Below, one piece after another: positions 15,120 to 23,648 of a DNA stretch of 64,000 nucleotides. Source of the stretch: Chromatocurvus sp964613795 (GTDB lineage Bacteria > Pseudomonadota > Gammaproteobacteria > Pseudomonadales > Halieaceae); assembly GCA_964613795.1 (NCBI GenBank), contig CAZTJR010000007.1, positions 1 through 64,000 on the forward strand. Reading direction: 5' to 3'. Numbering within the stretch: the stretch's first letter is position 1; each line of letters begins with the position of its first letter. The notes beneath the pieces are model-generated. The model was not told where the DNA came from. It saw nothing but the letters and a program-made list of their open reading frames with translations, and ran no database searches. The position numbers were made by a program, and so were the translations under genes.

Positions 15120-16469
15120 CTACAGGAGGTTCTGCAGGAAGATCGCGGCAATGATCAGTGGGCAGACGAAGCGAACGTGCCACGGCCAGATGCGCCAGAA
15201 AACCGTGTGTTCGACCATTGGCGCCCCTTCCCGAAGCTCCTGCAGCAGTCTGTTTCGATTCCAGACCCAGCCCACGTAAAGACAGAAAAGCAGGCCCAGT
15301 AGCGGCTGGCTGTAGCGCGTGGTCACAGCGATCACAAGACCGAAAAGGGCATCGAAGTTGAGGAGAATCGTGCCACTGATGGTGGCAATAATCAGGGAGA
15401 TCAGCACGACTGCGCGGTGCCGGCTGAGACCATGTTCCTCGATCGCATAGGCAACCGGCGGCTCCAGCATCGAGATCGACGAGGTCAATGCAGCGATCGC
15501 CATGAGAAAGAAAAACAGCAGGGACACGAGAGCACCGGCGGCGCCCATCGTCGCGAACAGCTCTGGCAGCACGGTAAATATCAGCGTGTCTTCCGAAATC
15601 AGCTGGCCCGTCGGGGTGAAAATCTCCACGCCGCTATTCAGTGCAACGTACATGGCAGGCAGCACCAGAAATCCAGCGAGTACTGCAATACCGATGTCTA
15701 CGCCGGTTACCAGCCCGCCAACGACCGGCAGATTCTCTCGGTCGCTGAGGTAAGAGCCATAAATGAGCATTGTGCCGACACCCAGAGAGAGTGAGAAAAA
15801 TGCCGCGCCCATGGCCTTGATCACCAGGCTGGGTTCCAGGGCCGCGGAGAAATCGGGCAACAGGTAGACCCGCAGGCCGTCCATGGCGCCATCCAGCGTC
15901 AGCACGTAGATGACCAGCGCAAGCATGGTGATCAGAAGAATGGGCATCAGGCGGCTTGACCAGCGCTCTATGCCCTGATGGACACCGGCGGAAATTATCC
16001 CTGCGGTTGCCGTCAGGAAGGCAAGCATGAAAAGCGCGTTGCGTTCGAGGGAAAAGTTGACCAGCCACGCCTCAAGGGCGTCAAAACCGGCAAGATCAGC
16101 CAGCGAGCCGAGACAGTGCGACATCATCCAGCCGGCAACAATGGCGTAGAAGCTTAGAATAAAGCTCGCAACCACAAGACCCACAATACCGGCGCCGGCA
16201 CCGACGCGTTTCCAGAGCGGCCGGCTGGCGATGGTCTGCAGAGCGCGGACCGCATTGGCATGTGCGTGCCGTCCGATGATCAGTTCGGCCATGAGAACCG
16301 GATAGGCCAGGACAAATGCCAGCAATAGGTACACCAGAAGGAATGCCGCGCCGCCATTGCTCGCGGCCTGCGTCGGGAAGCCCCAGATATTGCCGAGCCC
16401 CACGGCGCTGCCCGCAGCGGCCATGATAAACCCGAACCGTGAACTGAACTCGCCGCGGTCTGACGCCAT
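15120..16469 (-). CDS. Sodium-dependent transporter, neurotransmitter:sodium symporter (NSS) family
   Basis: A 449-residue LeuT-fold transporter. The N terminus R-F-G-F-I-M-A-A-A-G-S-A-V-G-L-G-N-I-W-G-F-P is the signature of TM1, including the unwound G-S-A-V-G-L-G-N part that binds Na+ and substrate. About eleven to twelve hydrophobic helices follow, with L-L-F-F-F-L-M-A-I-A-A-L-T-S-S-I-S in the TM8 position, where the Na2-site residues lie. It imports an amino acid or related small solute with sodium; the substrate cannot be deduced. It is monocistronic, and its start is 92 nt downstream of the AsmA-like gene's stop on the same strand. Confidence 0.93.
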   Translation of the reverse strand: MASDRGEFSSRFGFIMAAAGSAVGLGNIWGFPTQAASNGGAAFLLVYLLLAFVLAYPVLMAELIIGRHAHANAVRALQTIASRPLWKRVGAGAGIVGLVVASFILSFYAIVAGWMMSHCLGSLADLAGFDALEAWLVNFSLERNALFMLAFLTATAGIISAGVHQGIERWSSRLMPILLITMLALVIYVLTLDGAMDGLRVYLLPDFSAALEPSLVIKAMGAAFFSLSLGVGTMLIYGSYLSDRENLPVVGGLVTGVDIGIAVLAGFLVLPAMYVALNSGVEIFTPTGQLISEDTLIFTVLPELFATMGAAGALVSLLFFFLMAIAALTSSISMLEPPVAYAIEEHGLSRHRAVVLISLIIATISGTILLNFDALFGLVIAVTTRYSQPLLGLLFCLYVGWVWNRNRLLQELREGAPMVEHTVFWRIWPWHVRFVCPLIIAAIFLQNLL

Positions 16470-16561
16470 AGATGAAACGCTCCGGAGGTGGCCGAAAAGT
16501 CGGCGAGTGTAGCATGTGATGTCGCATTGGGCAGATAGTCGTGCAACCGCTTTTCAACCAT

Positions 16562-19500
16562 TCAGCCGTCGACGGTACAGGCCTGTAGCTTACCCTCGGC
16601 GTTCGGCCCTAGCCCGAAGAGTCGAAGCAGAAGGTCCGGCACAAAGAAAAGGATCTTGGCCGTGGTGTCCATTGTGGCGGCGATGGGCGAAATGCTCACC
16701 TGCGGATTATTCAGCGGCCCGCGTACGGTGATGGAAGAGGGCATCTGCACGCTGCGTTTGCGTGCCCGCGGCTGCACGCGAATGTCGAGCTGTCGGTCTG
16801 CGAGATCGATAGCGGCATCCCCCGATGCGATCATGTTGGGCGTCAGTATGTACAGACGGTCGCTGTTTGCCTGCCCTTCGCTTACATTGAAATTCACCGC
16901 GGCGCACTGGAAGTCGGTGGCCGAGCTCAGCAGCCCCCCCTTCAACAGCCAGCCCAGGAGGTCGGTGGCGAGCAGATCGTACGCCGCTCCCTCAATGTGA
17001 CCATCAGCCAACGCTGCCGAGAGCCGCCCGGACAGGGAGCGGAGCATGGCATTAAGAGTTTTCCCCTGTGCGCTCAGCCCCGCCAGAACCGATAGCGAGC
17101 CTTCGATATCACCGCCATAGCCAAGATCCGCAGCCACTGCGGTGATGGGCATTGCCTCGGCCGAACCCGCCAGACTGATGTTCATCAACTCACTAGCAAG
17201 ATCAGCAGCCCCTCGGAATACCACGCTACCGCCGGCGTAGCCGATATCAAAATGTTCGAGCGTGTAGCGCCTGTCGGCGCCGGTCAGCGTGAAAGTAAAC
17301 CCCTCCATGGCGGTGTTGTCTCCGACCACCTCCCCAATGTTTGCCTCTATCCGCAGAGGGTATAAGGGCAGGGCGTCGCGCCAGGATCTTGCATCCGCCG
17401 TTGTCTCTGACGAACGTTCCTCGCTATCCGATCCCTGCAGACCCTCTGGCTGCGGCGCCCCAATGAGATCGGGCAGATACAACCTGGGCACGTTGAGGTC
17501 GACATCCAGCCGGGCAATCTTTTCCTCTTCGCGTGTTGCATTGAGCACCACCGAAATATCGCTGTCTCCCATCAGACTATGCAGCGCCACCACGATCCGC
17601 TGAGGCTGGTAGTCGAGCACCACTGTGCCACTTCCAGGGGCGAGGGGCTGTCCGCTCAGGGTTTTTATCAGTTCGCGATCGTCCAGCCGATAGGTCATCT
17701 CCATCTGCGCGCGGGGCACGCCTTCGGTGACGGTCGCGCTGCCTTTAAGCGTAGCCCCCGCGTGGTCCTCAGCGAGCAGTGAGAGGTCTATTCCCTCGAC
17801 AGAAAATTCGTCCATTTCGCCGCTGAGATGAGCCGCGCCCGACAGTTGCCCAGGGAGCGACGCCAGGAATTCACTCGCAGCCTGTGGCTCCAGCACCGCA
17901 GAAAGCCCCTTCAGAGGTATACCCTGTACCGAGATATCCAGCGCCAGATCTTTTGCCTCAAAGGCATCGTCGACACGCCCCCTGGCACGGAGAAAGCCGT
18001 CAAGCACTTGCGCGCTGGCAGCAACATCGTCAAGCGACAGCGCCGCGCCGGTATAGGAGGCCTGTGCATCAAACTGCAGCGATTCCACCAAAGCGGCCTG
18101 TTCCGGCAGCTCAAATCCGTCAAGCGGTGCGAGTGATGCCAGGCTGATCGCGAATCTGGCGTCAGCACGCGATGGCAGCGCTGAACTCGTCGGCTGCACC
18201 GTCATGGCAACGTTGCTGGCCTCAATGAGAATGTCAGGGCCCGTTGCGCCAATACGTGTTTCTTCCAGTCTCAACTCGCTGGATGAACCGCGAATGACGC
18301 CCGACGCCTGTGCGGCGCTCAGGACCTCTGGCATAGGAAACTGTGGCGCGATCGCGCTCAGAAGTGCCGGGACATCGCCGCTGCTGCCGCTGAACGACAA
18401 CGTAACGCCGGCAATATCCGGCGTCGCCCTATCTGCAAACTGGAGGGATTCGATGCTGCCCGTCACGCGGCCCTCGAGAATGCCTTTGTTCTGCAGGTCG
18501 AGCGTGATTTCGCTCAGTCGGAAAACATTTTCAGGCTGGGAGACATGCAATGACAAAGCCCAGGGACCCGTGTCAAGCGGCATCGCACCCAGCCATGGCT
18601 CCAAGGCAGTCAGACCCGGCGCAGAGACAGAGACTGCAAGTGCCTGTCCCGGAAGAAGCGACTGCTGTTGAAGGGCGAACGTGCCCTCCTGTGGTAGGAC
18701 CGATAGCTCAAGACCTGCCTGATTACGGGTATGAATGGCAAAGTCTTCGAGCACCGGATCGCTCAATGGGCCCTCAAGCCGCAGCTCTGCCTTGGCCCTC
18801 CCGATATTCCCGGTATCAATATCCACCAGGCTGAGCAGTTGGTTTATCGAAGCCATGCGCCCCTGGGCATTAACGTCAAGCTGCGCCGGAGAATCCTTCG
18901 ATTTGCGTAGGCTGCCGCTGGCGGAAAAAGAGTAGGTTTCACCGTTATCGAGCTCCAGCTGACGCACGTCGAGGTCATATTGGTCAAGGTCGCCGGCCAG
19001 GGTGCCATCCAACATCAGTGTGCCTTCAAACGGGTAGGCTCCGTCTTCAATGGCATTAAGGAAGTCCTGAACACGCTCGTACTCCGCATGCAGGTCGAAA
19101 CGGTAGTTGACCGCTGTTTCTGTCGCTGTGAGTTCACCATCGAGCTCGATGCGGCTGCTGCCCTGCTGGGGCTTCAGGGCGCCATGAATGGCCAGGCTGC
19201 TGCTGCTCGCACCGATTGCTCGGCGTTCAGCGCTCAGCGCCATGATGAGCGGCGTATCAGTATAGTTGGCACCCGCGCTCGCCACGAAATGACTGCTGTC
19301 CTGCCAACCGCCATACAGGTTCCTGAAGGGAAAAACGTTGACAGACCTATCACGAGAGACGATATGCAGGGTGCCGACACTCAGTTTGCGAGGAAACAGC
19401 GAGGTATATTGAAGCCACTCGGCGGGATTCGGATCATCGGCGCTGTCGGTCGAGTCGATATATACAAGCACCGCACCCGCTGTCACGTCGGCACGGGCGA

Positions 19501-19789
19501 TGCCTTGCTGCACAAGTTCGCTCGGCGTTCCATTGATGCTGAGATCGTCAATGCCCAGCATGGGAGCACTCTCACTGCCTTTGCGATGAAGCTGCAGGCT
19601 GGCAATCTCCAGTGTGCCCTCCAACCAGTAAATTCGCGGCTCGTCGAGGATGATGCGATAAGGCGTGTAGGCTGGCACGAGACGGGTAATGATGGCAAAC
19701 AGGGCGCGGTCAGATAGCAGCAGCACGCTGACGCTCGCGACCACCACGAAAAGAATCGCCGACACCAGCCACGCAAGCCCTTTCAACAC
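16562..19789 (-). CDS. AsmA-family protein (envelope lipid homeostasis type)
   Basis: A 1075-residue protein with a single N-terminal membrane anchor (W-L-V-S-A-I-L-F-V-V-V-A-S-V-S-V-L-L-L) and a long beta-rich periplasmic body with repeated D-G-x-L and L-x-G-x-L patterns. The C-terminal AsmA_2-like section has S-L-S-G-R-L-S-A-A-L-A-D-G-H-I-E-G-A and V-R-G-P-L-N-N-P-Q-V-S-I-S-P. This places it with AsmA/YhdP/TamB-like bridge proteins, which are thought to carry phospholipids between the membranes. Start is GTG 19789 after AGGTAAGAG. It precedes the NSS transporter gene by 92 bp and may share a transcript. Confidence 0.85.
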   Translation of the reverse strand: MLKGLAWLVSAILFVVVASVSVLLLSDRALFAIITRLVPAYTPYRIILDEPRIYWLEGTLEIASLQLHRKGSESAPMLGIDDLSINGTPSELVQQGIARADVTAGAVLVYIDSTDSADDPNPAEWLQYTSLFPRKLSVGTLHIVSRDRSVNVFPFRNLYGGWQDSSHFVASAGANYTDTPLIMALSAERRAIGASSSSLAIHGALKPQQGSSRIELDGELTATETAVNYRFDLHAEYERVQDFLNAIEDGAYPFEGTLMLDGTLAGDLDQYDLDVRQLELDNGETYSFSASGSLRKSKDSPAQLDVNAQGRMASINQLLSLVDIDTGNIGRAKAELRLEGPLSDPVLEDFAIHTRNQAGLELSVLPQEGTFALQQQSLLPGQALAVSVSAPGLTALEPWLGAMPLDTGPWALSLHVSQPENVFRLSEITLDLQNKGILEGRVTGSIESLQFADRATPDIAGVTLSFSGSSGDVPALLSAIAPQFPMPEVLSAAQASGVIRGSSSELRLEETRIGATGPDILIEASNVAMTVQPTSSALPSRADARFAISLASLAPLDGFELPEQAALVESLQFDAQASYTGAALSLDDVAASAQVLDGFLRARGRVDDAFEAKDLALDISVQGIPLKGLSAVLEPQAASEFLASLPGQLSGAAHLSGEMDEFSVEGIDLSLLAEDHAGATLKGSATVTEGVPRAQMEMTYRLDDRELIKTLSGQPLAPGSGTVVLDYQPQRIVVALHSLMGDSDISVVLNATREEEKIARLDVDLNVPRLYLPDLIGAPQPEGLQGSDSEERSSETTADARSWRDALPLYPLRIEANIGEVVGDNTAMEGFTFTLTGADRRYTLEHFDIGYAGGSVVFRGAADLASELMNISLAGSAEAMPITAVAADLGYGGDIEGSLSVLAGLSAQGKTLNAMLRSLSGRLSAALADGHIEGAAYDLLATDLLGWLLKGGLLSSATDFQCAAVNFNVSEGQANSDRLYILTPNMIASGDAAIDLADRQLDIRVQPRARKRSVQMPSSITVRGPLNNPQVSISPIAATMDTTAKILFFVPDLLLRLFGLGPNAEGKLQACTVDG

Positions 19790-19904
19790 CTGACTCTTAC
19801 CTGCAAAAGCAGAATATGTGACAGCAGCTTATCATGTCGGGATGGATGCCAGCATGTCGGTATGGGATTGAGCTGTGGTATTCTTCGCTCGGTTCAGCGC
19901 TTCT

Positions 19905-19992
19905 GCCCGGGTGGTGAAATTGGTAGACACAGGAGACTTAAAATCTCCCGCCTATTGCAGGCGTGCCGGTTCAAGTCCGGCTCCGGGCACCA
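19905..19992 (+). tRNA. tRNA-Leu (anticodon UAA)
   Basis: An 88-nt class II tRNA. Acceptor strand GCCCGGG pairs with CTCCGGGC, the anticodon loop CTTAAAA has TAA at 19939-19941, a long variable arm (CGCCTATTGCAGGCG) follows, then the T arm GGTTCAAGTCC and encoded CCA at 19990-19992. A TATTCT box at 19879-19884 could be its -10. In E. coli this gene (leuZ) follows glyW-cysT directly; here almost 19.8 kb separate it from tRNA-Cys. Confidence 0.97.
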
Positions 19993-20128
19993 TCAGCACT
20001 TTATCTTGTGGGCAAAAAGTGAGTGGCTCTCTGTCGAGTCAGGTTGTGGCCCATCAAGCAACGCTGCCTACCTCTGGTTGAATCGCCCCGTGTTTGTCGG
20101 CGGCCCCAAACCTTGAGAGGATGGAGCC

Positions 20129-20278
20129 ATGAACAATCCAATGGGATATTCGCCGGGGTGTCGGGAGCGCGCAGTACGCAACCTGCAGCCGCACCCATCA
20201 GAGCACCATCCGCAATGCACGGGGAACGATTGGGTTGTGCCGGGCTCTCACGGACATCTGGACGACGCCCAGCGATGA
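20129..20278 (+). pseudogene. IS3-family transposase OrfA remnant
   Basis: The frame from ATG 20129 (preceded by GGATGGAG) reads M-N-N-P-M-G-Y-S-P-G-C-R-E-R-A-V-R and then S-E-H-H-P-Q. This matches the start of IS3-type OrfA proteins (typically K-Y-S-P-E-x-R-E-R-A-V-R ... E-H-x-S-Q-W). A later piece in a second frame (G-E-R-L-G-C) corresponds to the next part of the helix-turn-helix. Stops and frame changes show it is not functional; only about 50 codons remain and no OrfB or inverted repeats are seen. Its stop overlaps the ATG of ybhP (ATGA), so the frame might accidentally be read as a leader for that gene. Confidence 0.6.
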
Positions 20279-21063
20279 AGCGTTTTCCGTCAGAAAATAG
20301 AACGCATGAAAAACCCGACATCGCACTTGATACCCTGCGCGTGATGACGCTGAATGTGCACAAGGGCCTGACTTTTTTTGGTCGCAAGTACATGCTTCCT
20401 GAACTCCGCGACGCTATCAATGCGATGCAGGTGGACATGGTTTTCCTGCAGGAAGTCATCGGCGCCCACGAAGGCTATGCGAAGCGACTGGTCGATTGGC
20501 TTCCCACGCCCCAGTACGAATACCTTGCCGATACACTGTGGCCCCAGTTCGCCTATGGGCGCAACGCAGTGTATCCCCAGGGTGACCACGGCAATGCTCT
20601 GCTGTCCAAATTTCCCATACTGCAACACCAGAATCTCGACGTCACTCTGAGTGGGAGCGAGGAGCGGGGATTGCTGCATTGTGTGGTGGATATACCGGGC
20701 CGTGCAGAGATCCACGCTGTGTGTGTACACCTGGGACTGCGCGAAACACATCGCGAACGACAGCTGCAACTTTTGTCAGACTTGTTGGACAGCCTGCCGC
20801 CTGGGGCGCCAGCGATCGTCGCCGGCGATTTCAATGACTGGCGGGGGCGGGCCGGTCCGATACTGGCCGCCTGTGGGATGCAGGAAGCCTTCGCTGCTAC
20901 CTTTGGCGCGCCGGCAAAAACCTTCCCCGCACGCTGGCCCATGCTGCGACTGGACAGGATCTATGTGCGTAACGCGCTCACCTTCAGCCCCCAGGTTCAT
21001 TCGCGCAAACCCTGGTCTCATCTTTCCGATCATGCGCCGCTGCTTACCGGGATACAGCTGTGA
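20275..21063 (+). CDS. ybhP: EEP-family hydrolase YbhP-like
   Basis: A 262-residue EEP-fold protein with M-T-L-N-V-H-K-G, F-L-Q-E-V-I, the shared F-A-Y-G-R-N-A-V-Y and G-D-H-G-N-A-L-L-S-K-F-P, A-G-D-F-N-D-W and S-D-H-A-P-L. Gene order ybhP-clsB-ybhN is the same as in E. coli (ybhP-ybhO-ybhN), which supports the assignment. The enzyme is unassigned; phosphodiester hydrolysis on a lipid or nucleic acid is the family property. ATG 20275 gives the expected N terminus. The next gene starts at GTG within the stop of this one (4-nt overlap). It is a paralogue of the protein encoded at 5510-6286. Confidence 0.88.
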   Translation: MKRFPSENRTHEKPDIALDTLRVMTLNVHKGLTFFGRKYMLPELRDAINAMQVDMVFLQEVIGAHEGYAKRLVDWLPTPQYEYLADTLWPQFAYGRNAVYPQGDHGNALLSKFPILQHQNLDVTLSGSEERGLLHCVVDIPGRAEIHAVCVHLGLRETHRERQLQLLSDLLDSLPPGAPAIVAGDFNDWRGRAGPILAACGMQEAFAATFGAPAKTFPARWPMLRLDRIYVRNALTFSPQVHSRKPWSHLSDHAPLLTGIQL

Positions 21064-22277
21064 ATTATCACTGGCGGCAGGGCAATGAACTGGAGTTGCT
21101 GATCAATGGTGATCAGTTCTTCCCCTGCGTTTTCGACTGCATAAGGCGGGCCCAAAGTGAGGTCCTGATCGAGACATTCATCATTGCTGCAGACGAGGTG
21201 GGAATCCAGCTCCGGGACGCGCTGCTGGATGCTGCCGGGCGCGGCGTGAGCATAGAAATTACCGTGGATGGATACGGCACTGCCGAACTGGAATCGGACT
21301 ATATCGCCGAACTCGTCGAGGCGGGGATAAGCTTCCGAATGTTTGAACCCAAACGCCCGCTATTTGGCATCCGTACAAACATTTTCAGGCGTCTCCACCG
21401 CAAGATAATTGTGGTGGACAGGGAGACGGCCATGATCGGCGGCATCAATTTTGCCGCCGATCATCTCCGGGGTTACGGTGCCATGGCAAAGCAGGATTAT
21501 GCGCTGAGGCTGAAGGGTCCGGTGGTGGGAGATCTCTATGGCGCAAGCCGGGACCTGTTGGCGGACTATGCCGGCGCCGAGAGACGTCCCTTCGGGGAGC
21601 CGCCAACTCGGACCGCCGGCAATGCGGCGGTGTTACTTTCCCTGCGCGATAATGCTCGGAATCGCACTGATATTGAGAAGCAATATCTGCAGGGTATACA
21701 AGACGCTAACGAACGAATTGTGCTGGCCAACGCCTATTTCTTTCCAGGCTATCGCCTGTTGCGCAGTTTGCGCAATGCCTCTGGACGGGGCGTCAGGGTC
21801 GTTATCATACTGCAGGGCAAGCCGGACAAACAGTACACCCGAATGCTGGGCTCTCTGCTCTATGGCCACCTGCTGCGACATGGTATTGAGATATACGAAT
21901 ACCTCAGTCACCCTTTTCACGGCAAGATTGCCATAATTGATCACGAATGGGCGACGATCGGCTCCAGTAATCTCGATCCTTTGAGTCTTTACCTGAATCT
22001 GGAAGCTAATGTTTTTACGCGCGATGTCGATCTGAACGGTCAGCTGCATGCGCATCTGGCCAAGATGATCGAGAGAGACTGCAGCCGGGTCAGCTTTCAC
22101 AGCGTGAATCGGAAACGCTGGTGGCAGGCGCCTCTGATTTTTCTTTCTTTTCATTTCTTAAGGCGCTTCCCGTCTCTGGCCGGGTTGCTTCCGGGCCATA
22201 CGCCACGCATACAGTCCCTTTCCGAACACAGAAAGCGGCGGCGACAAGGTCGTGTGGCTGAGCGAAGCATGCGATGA
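21060..22277 (+). CDS. clsB: Cardiolipin synthase B
   Basis: A 405-residue phospholipase-D superfamily enzyme that makes cardiolipin (and in E. coli also phosphatidylglycerol) from phospholipid substrates at the inner membrane. Two HKD motifs are intact: R-L-H-R-K-I-I-V-V-D near residue 119 and P-F-H-G-K-I-A-I-I-D near residue 288, each followed by the G-G/S-x-N element (I-G-G-I-N-F, I-G-S-S-N-L). It lacks the N-terminal membrane helices of ClsA, as expected for ClsB. GTG 21060 overlaps the ybhP stop, so translation is coupled. The C-terminal about 30 residues are strongly basic. Confidence 0.92.
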   Translation: MNYHWRQGNELELLINGDQFFPCVFDCIRRAQSEVLIETFIIAADEVGIQLRDALLDAAGRGVSIEITVDGYGTAELESDYIAELVEAGISFRMFEPKRPLFGIRTNIFRRLHRKIIVVDRETAMIGGINFAADHLRGYGAMAKQDYALRLKGPVVGDLYGASRDLLADYAGAERRPFGEPPTRTAGNAAVLLSLRDNARNRTDIEKQYLQGIQDANERIVLANAYFFPGYRLLRSLRNASGRGVRVVIILQGKPDKQYTRMLGSLLYGHLLRHGIEIYEYLSHPFHGKIAIIDHEWATIGSSNLDPLSLYLNLEANVFTRDVDLNGQLHAHLAKMIERDCSRVSFHSVNRKRWWQAPLIFLSFHFLRRFPSLAGLLPGHTPRIQSLSEHRKRRRQGRVAERSMR

Positions 22278-22405
22278 CTCCTTCGCGTTGGGTTGTCTTC
22301 GACTGAGAACGGCAGAGCAGGTCAGTGAATCGATTGCCCGCCGATCCGGCAGTAGCATTAAGATGGCAGGCTTTCGCGACAGCAGACTGGGTGATGAAGT
22401 AGAGC

Positions 22406-23368
22406 ATGACCAGACAAGCGCAAAAAAAACATGACAGCAACGGGGGGCGGGTTACTCGCTGGCTGAAGAATACGCTTACGCTGGTCTTTTTCGCGGCTGT
22501 TGCCGTCTTACTCTACCGTATGCTCAGGGATATAGACTGGCAGCGCGTGCTGGAGACACTGCGGGGCTATGACGCGATCACGCTGCTCAGCGGCGTCTTC
22601 ATCGCTGCCGGCAGCTATCTTGTGTTCAGCAGCTATGACCTGCTTGGACGCCACTACACAAGGCATGATCTTTCGGTGCGCCAGGTAATGTCGCTGGCAT
22701 TCGTCTGCTATGCCTTCAATCTCAACTTTGGCGCGTTACTGGGCGGCGTTGGCATGCGCTACCGGCTGTATCGGCGCCTTGAACTGAATTTTTCCACCAT
22801 CACCCGCATCCTGGGCATCAGCGTCGTTGCCAACTGGTTGGGTTACATGCTGGTAGCGGGCATTCTGTTTTCCTTTGGCATGGTCGACGTGCCGCCGTCC
22901 TGGGATATCTCGCCGTTTTTTTTGCAAATCCTGGGTTATTGCCTTCTGACGCTTTCTCTCGGTTACCTTTTCGCTTGCCGCTTTTCCCGTCATCGCTCCC
23001 TGCAATGGCGTGGCTACCGCGTGTCGCTTCCCGGTTTCCGGCTGGCGATTCTTCAGATCATGCTGGGCGCATTGAACTGGTCGTTGATGGCGCTGCTTAT
23101 TTATAGCCTGCTGCCAGAGCAGGCCTTCTATCCCAGTGTGCTGGCGGCCCTGATGATGAGCAGCTTTGCCGGTGTGATCACACACATTCCCGGGGGGCTG
23201 GGAGTTCTGGAGGTGGTATTTGTCGCTCTGCTCAGAGATCAGATTGCCGAGAGCGAGCTGCTTGCGGCGTTGATCGCCTACCGTGCCATCTATTTTCTGC
23301 TGCCCCTGTCCGTTGCCCTTATCCTGTATCTGTTCATGGAAAAGGCGGGGACAAAAGAAACAGCATGA
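22406..23368 (+). CDS. ybhN: YbhN-type membrane protein (UPF0104, MprF flippase-like fold)
   Basis: A 320-residue polytopic membrane protein of the lysylphosphatidylglycerol synthase transmembrane-region family. The conserved core elements are N-F-G-A-L-L-G-G-V-G-M-R-Y-R-L-Y near residues 112-127 and I-T-H-I-P-G-G-L-G-V-L-E near 256. The homologous part of MprF moves modified lipids across the membrane, so lipid flipping is the reasonable guess. No aminoacyl transfer domain is present. It lies 128 nt after clsB, completing the ybhP-clsB-ybhN operon. Confidence 0.87.
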   Translation: MTRQAQKKHDSNGGRVTRWLKNTLTLVFFAAVAVLLYRMLRDIDWQRVLETLRGYDAITLLSGVFIAAGSYLVFSSYDLLGRHYTRHDLSVRQVMSLAFVCYAFNLNFGALLGGVGMRYRLYRRLELNFSTITRILGISVVANWLGYMLVAGILFSFGMVDVPPSWDISPFFLQILGYCLLTLSLGYLFACRFSRHRSLQWRGYRVSLPGFRLAILQIMLGALNWSLMALLIYSLLPEQAFYPSVLAALMMSSFAGVITHIPGGLGVLEVVFVALLRDQIAESELLAALIAYRAIYFLLPLSVALILYLFMEKAGTKETA

Positions 23369-23473
23369 CAGTGGCCCTGTGGCCGGATGATCAGGCTGGT
23401 GATTGTCAGTGCAGTCCAGATGAGTACCATTCCCATCGATTGACAGCGCAGGGAGCTTTGCTACGCTTTTTTT

Positions 23474-23511
23474 ACATGTTTTTGCGAGACAAAGACACGT
23501 AAAAACACATG
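23474..23511. repeat. Inverted repeat downstream of ybhN
   Basis: CATG-TTTTT-GCG on the left and CGTAAAAA-CA-CATG on the right form an imperfect inverted repeat with a short central loop, in the 280-bp intergenic stretch between ybhN and the cation ATPase gene. It could be an operator for the ATPase gene or part of a termination region. No factor is known. Confidence 0.35.
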
Positions 23512-23514
23512 AGC

Positions 23515-23540
23515 GAGTTCGCCGGCGAAGCTCTCTTTTA
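23515..23540 (+). terminator. Possible rho-independent terminator of the ybhP-clsB-ybhN operon
   Basis: A stem GAG-TTCG / CGAA-G-CTC with a CCGG tetraloop (one bulged G) is followed by TCTTTTA. The stem is about 7 bp and the T tract is interrupted, so it would be a weak terminator. It lies 147 nt after the ybhN stop and before the ATPase gene. Confidence 0.4.
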
Positions 23541-23648
23541 TGTCTTATACGACCAGGCGTGTTCTTTCAGGTTCTGCAGACAGGTACCTGAACGACAATC
23601 CTATGACGGTGGTGGCACTCCGTGCTGCTGGAGGCGCTGACAATCAAC

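Noticed and set aside
22252..22434. Short open frame between clsB and ybhN
   Set aside because: It overlaps the clsB end in another frame, has no motif and starts without a ribosome-binding site.
23600..23648. Upstream start for the P-type ATPase at 23622
   Set aside because: The first nine codons show no family similarity; ATG 23649 with GGAGG upstream is better.
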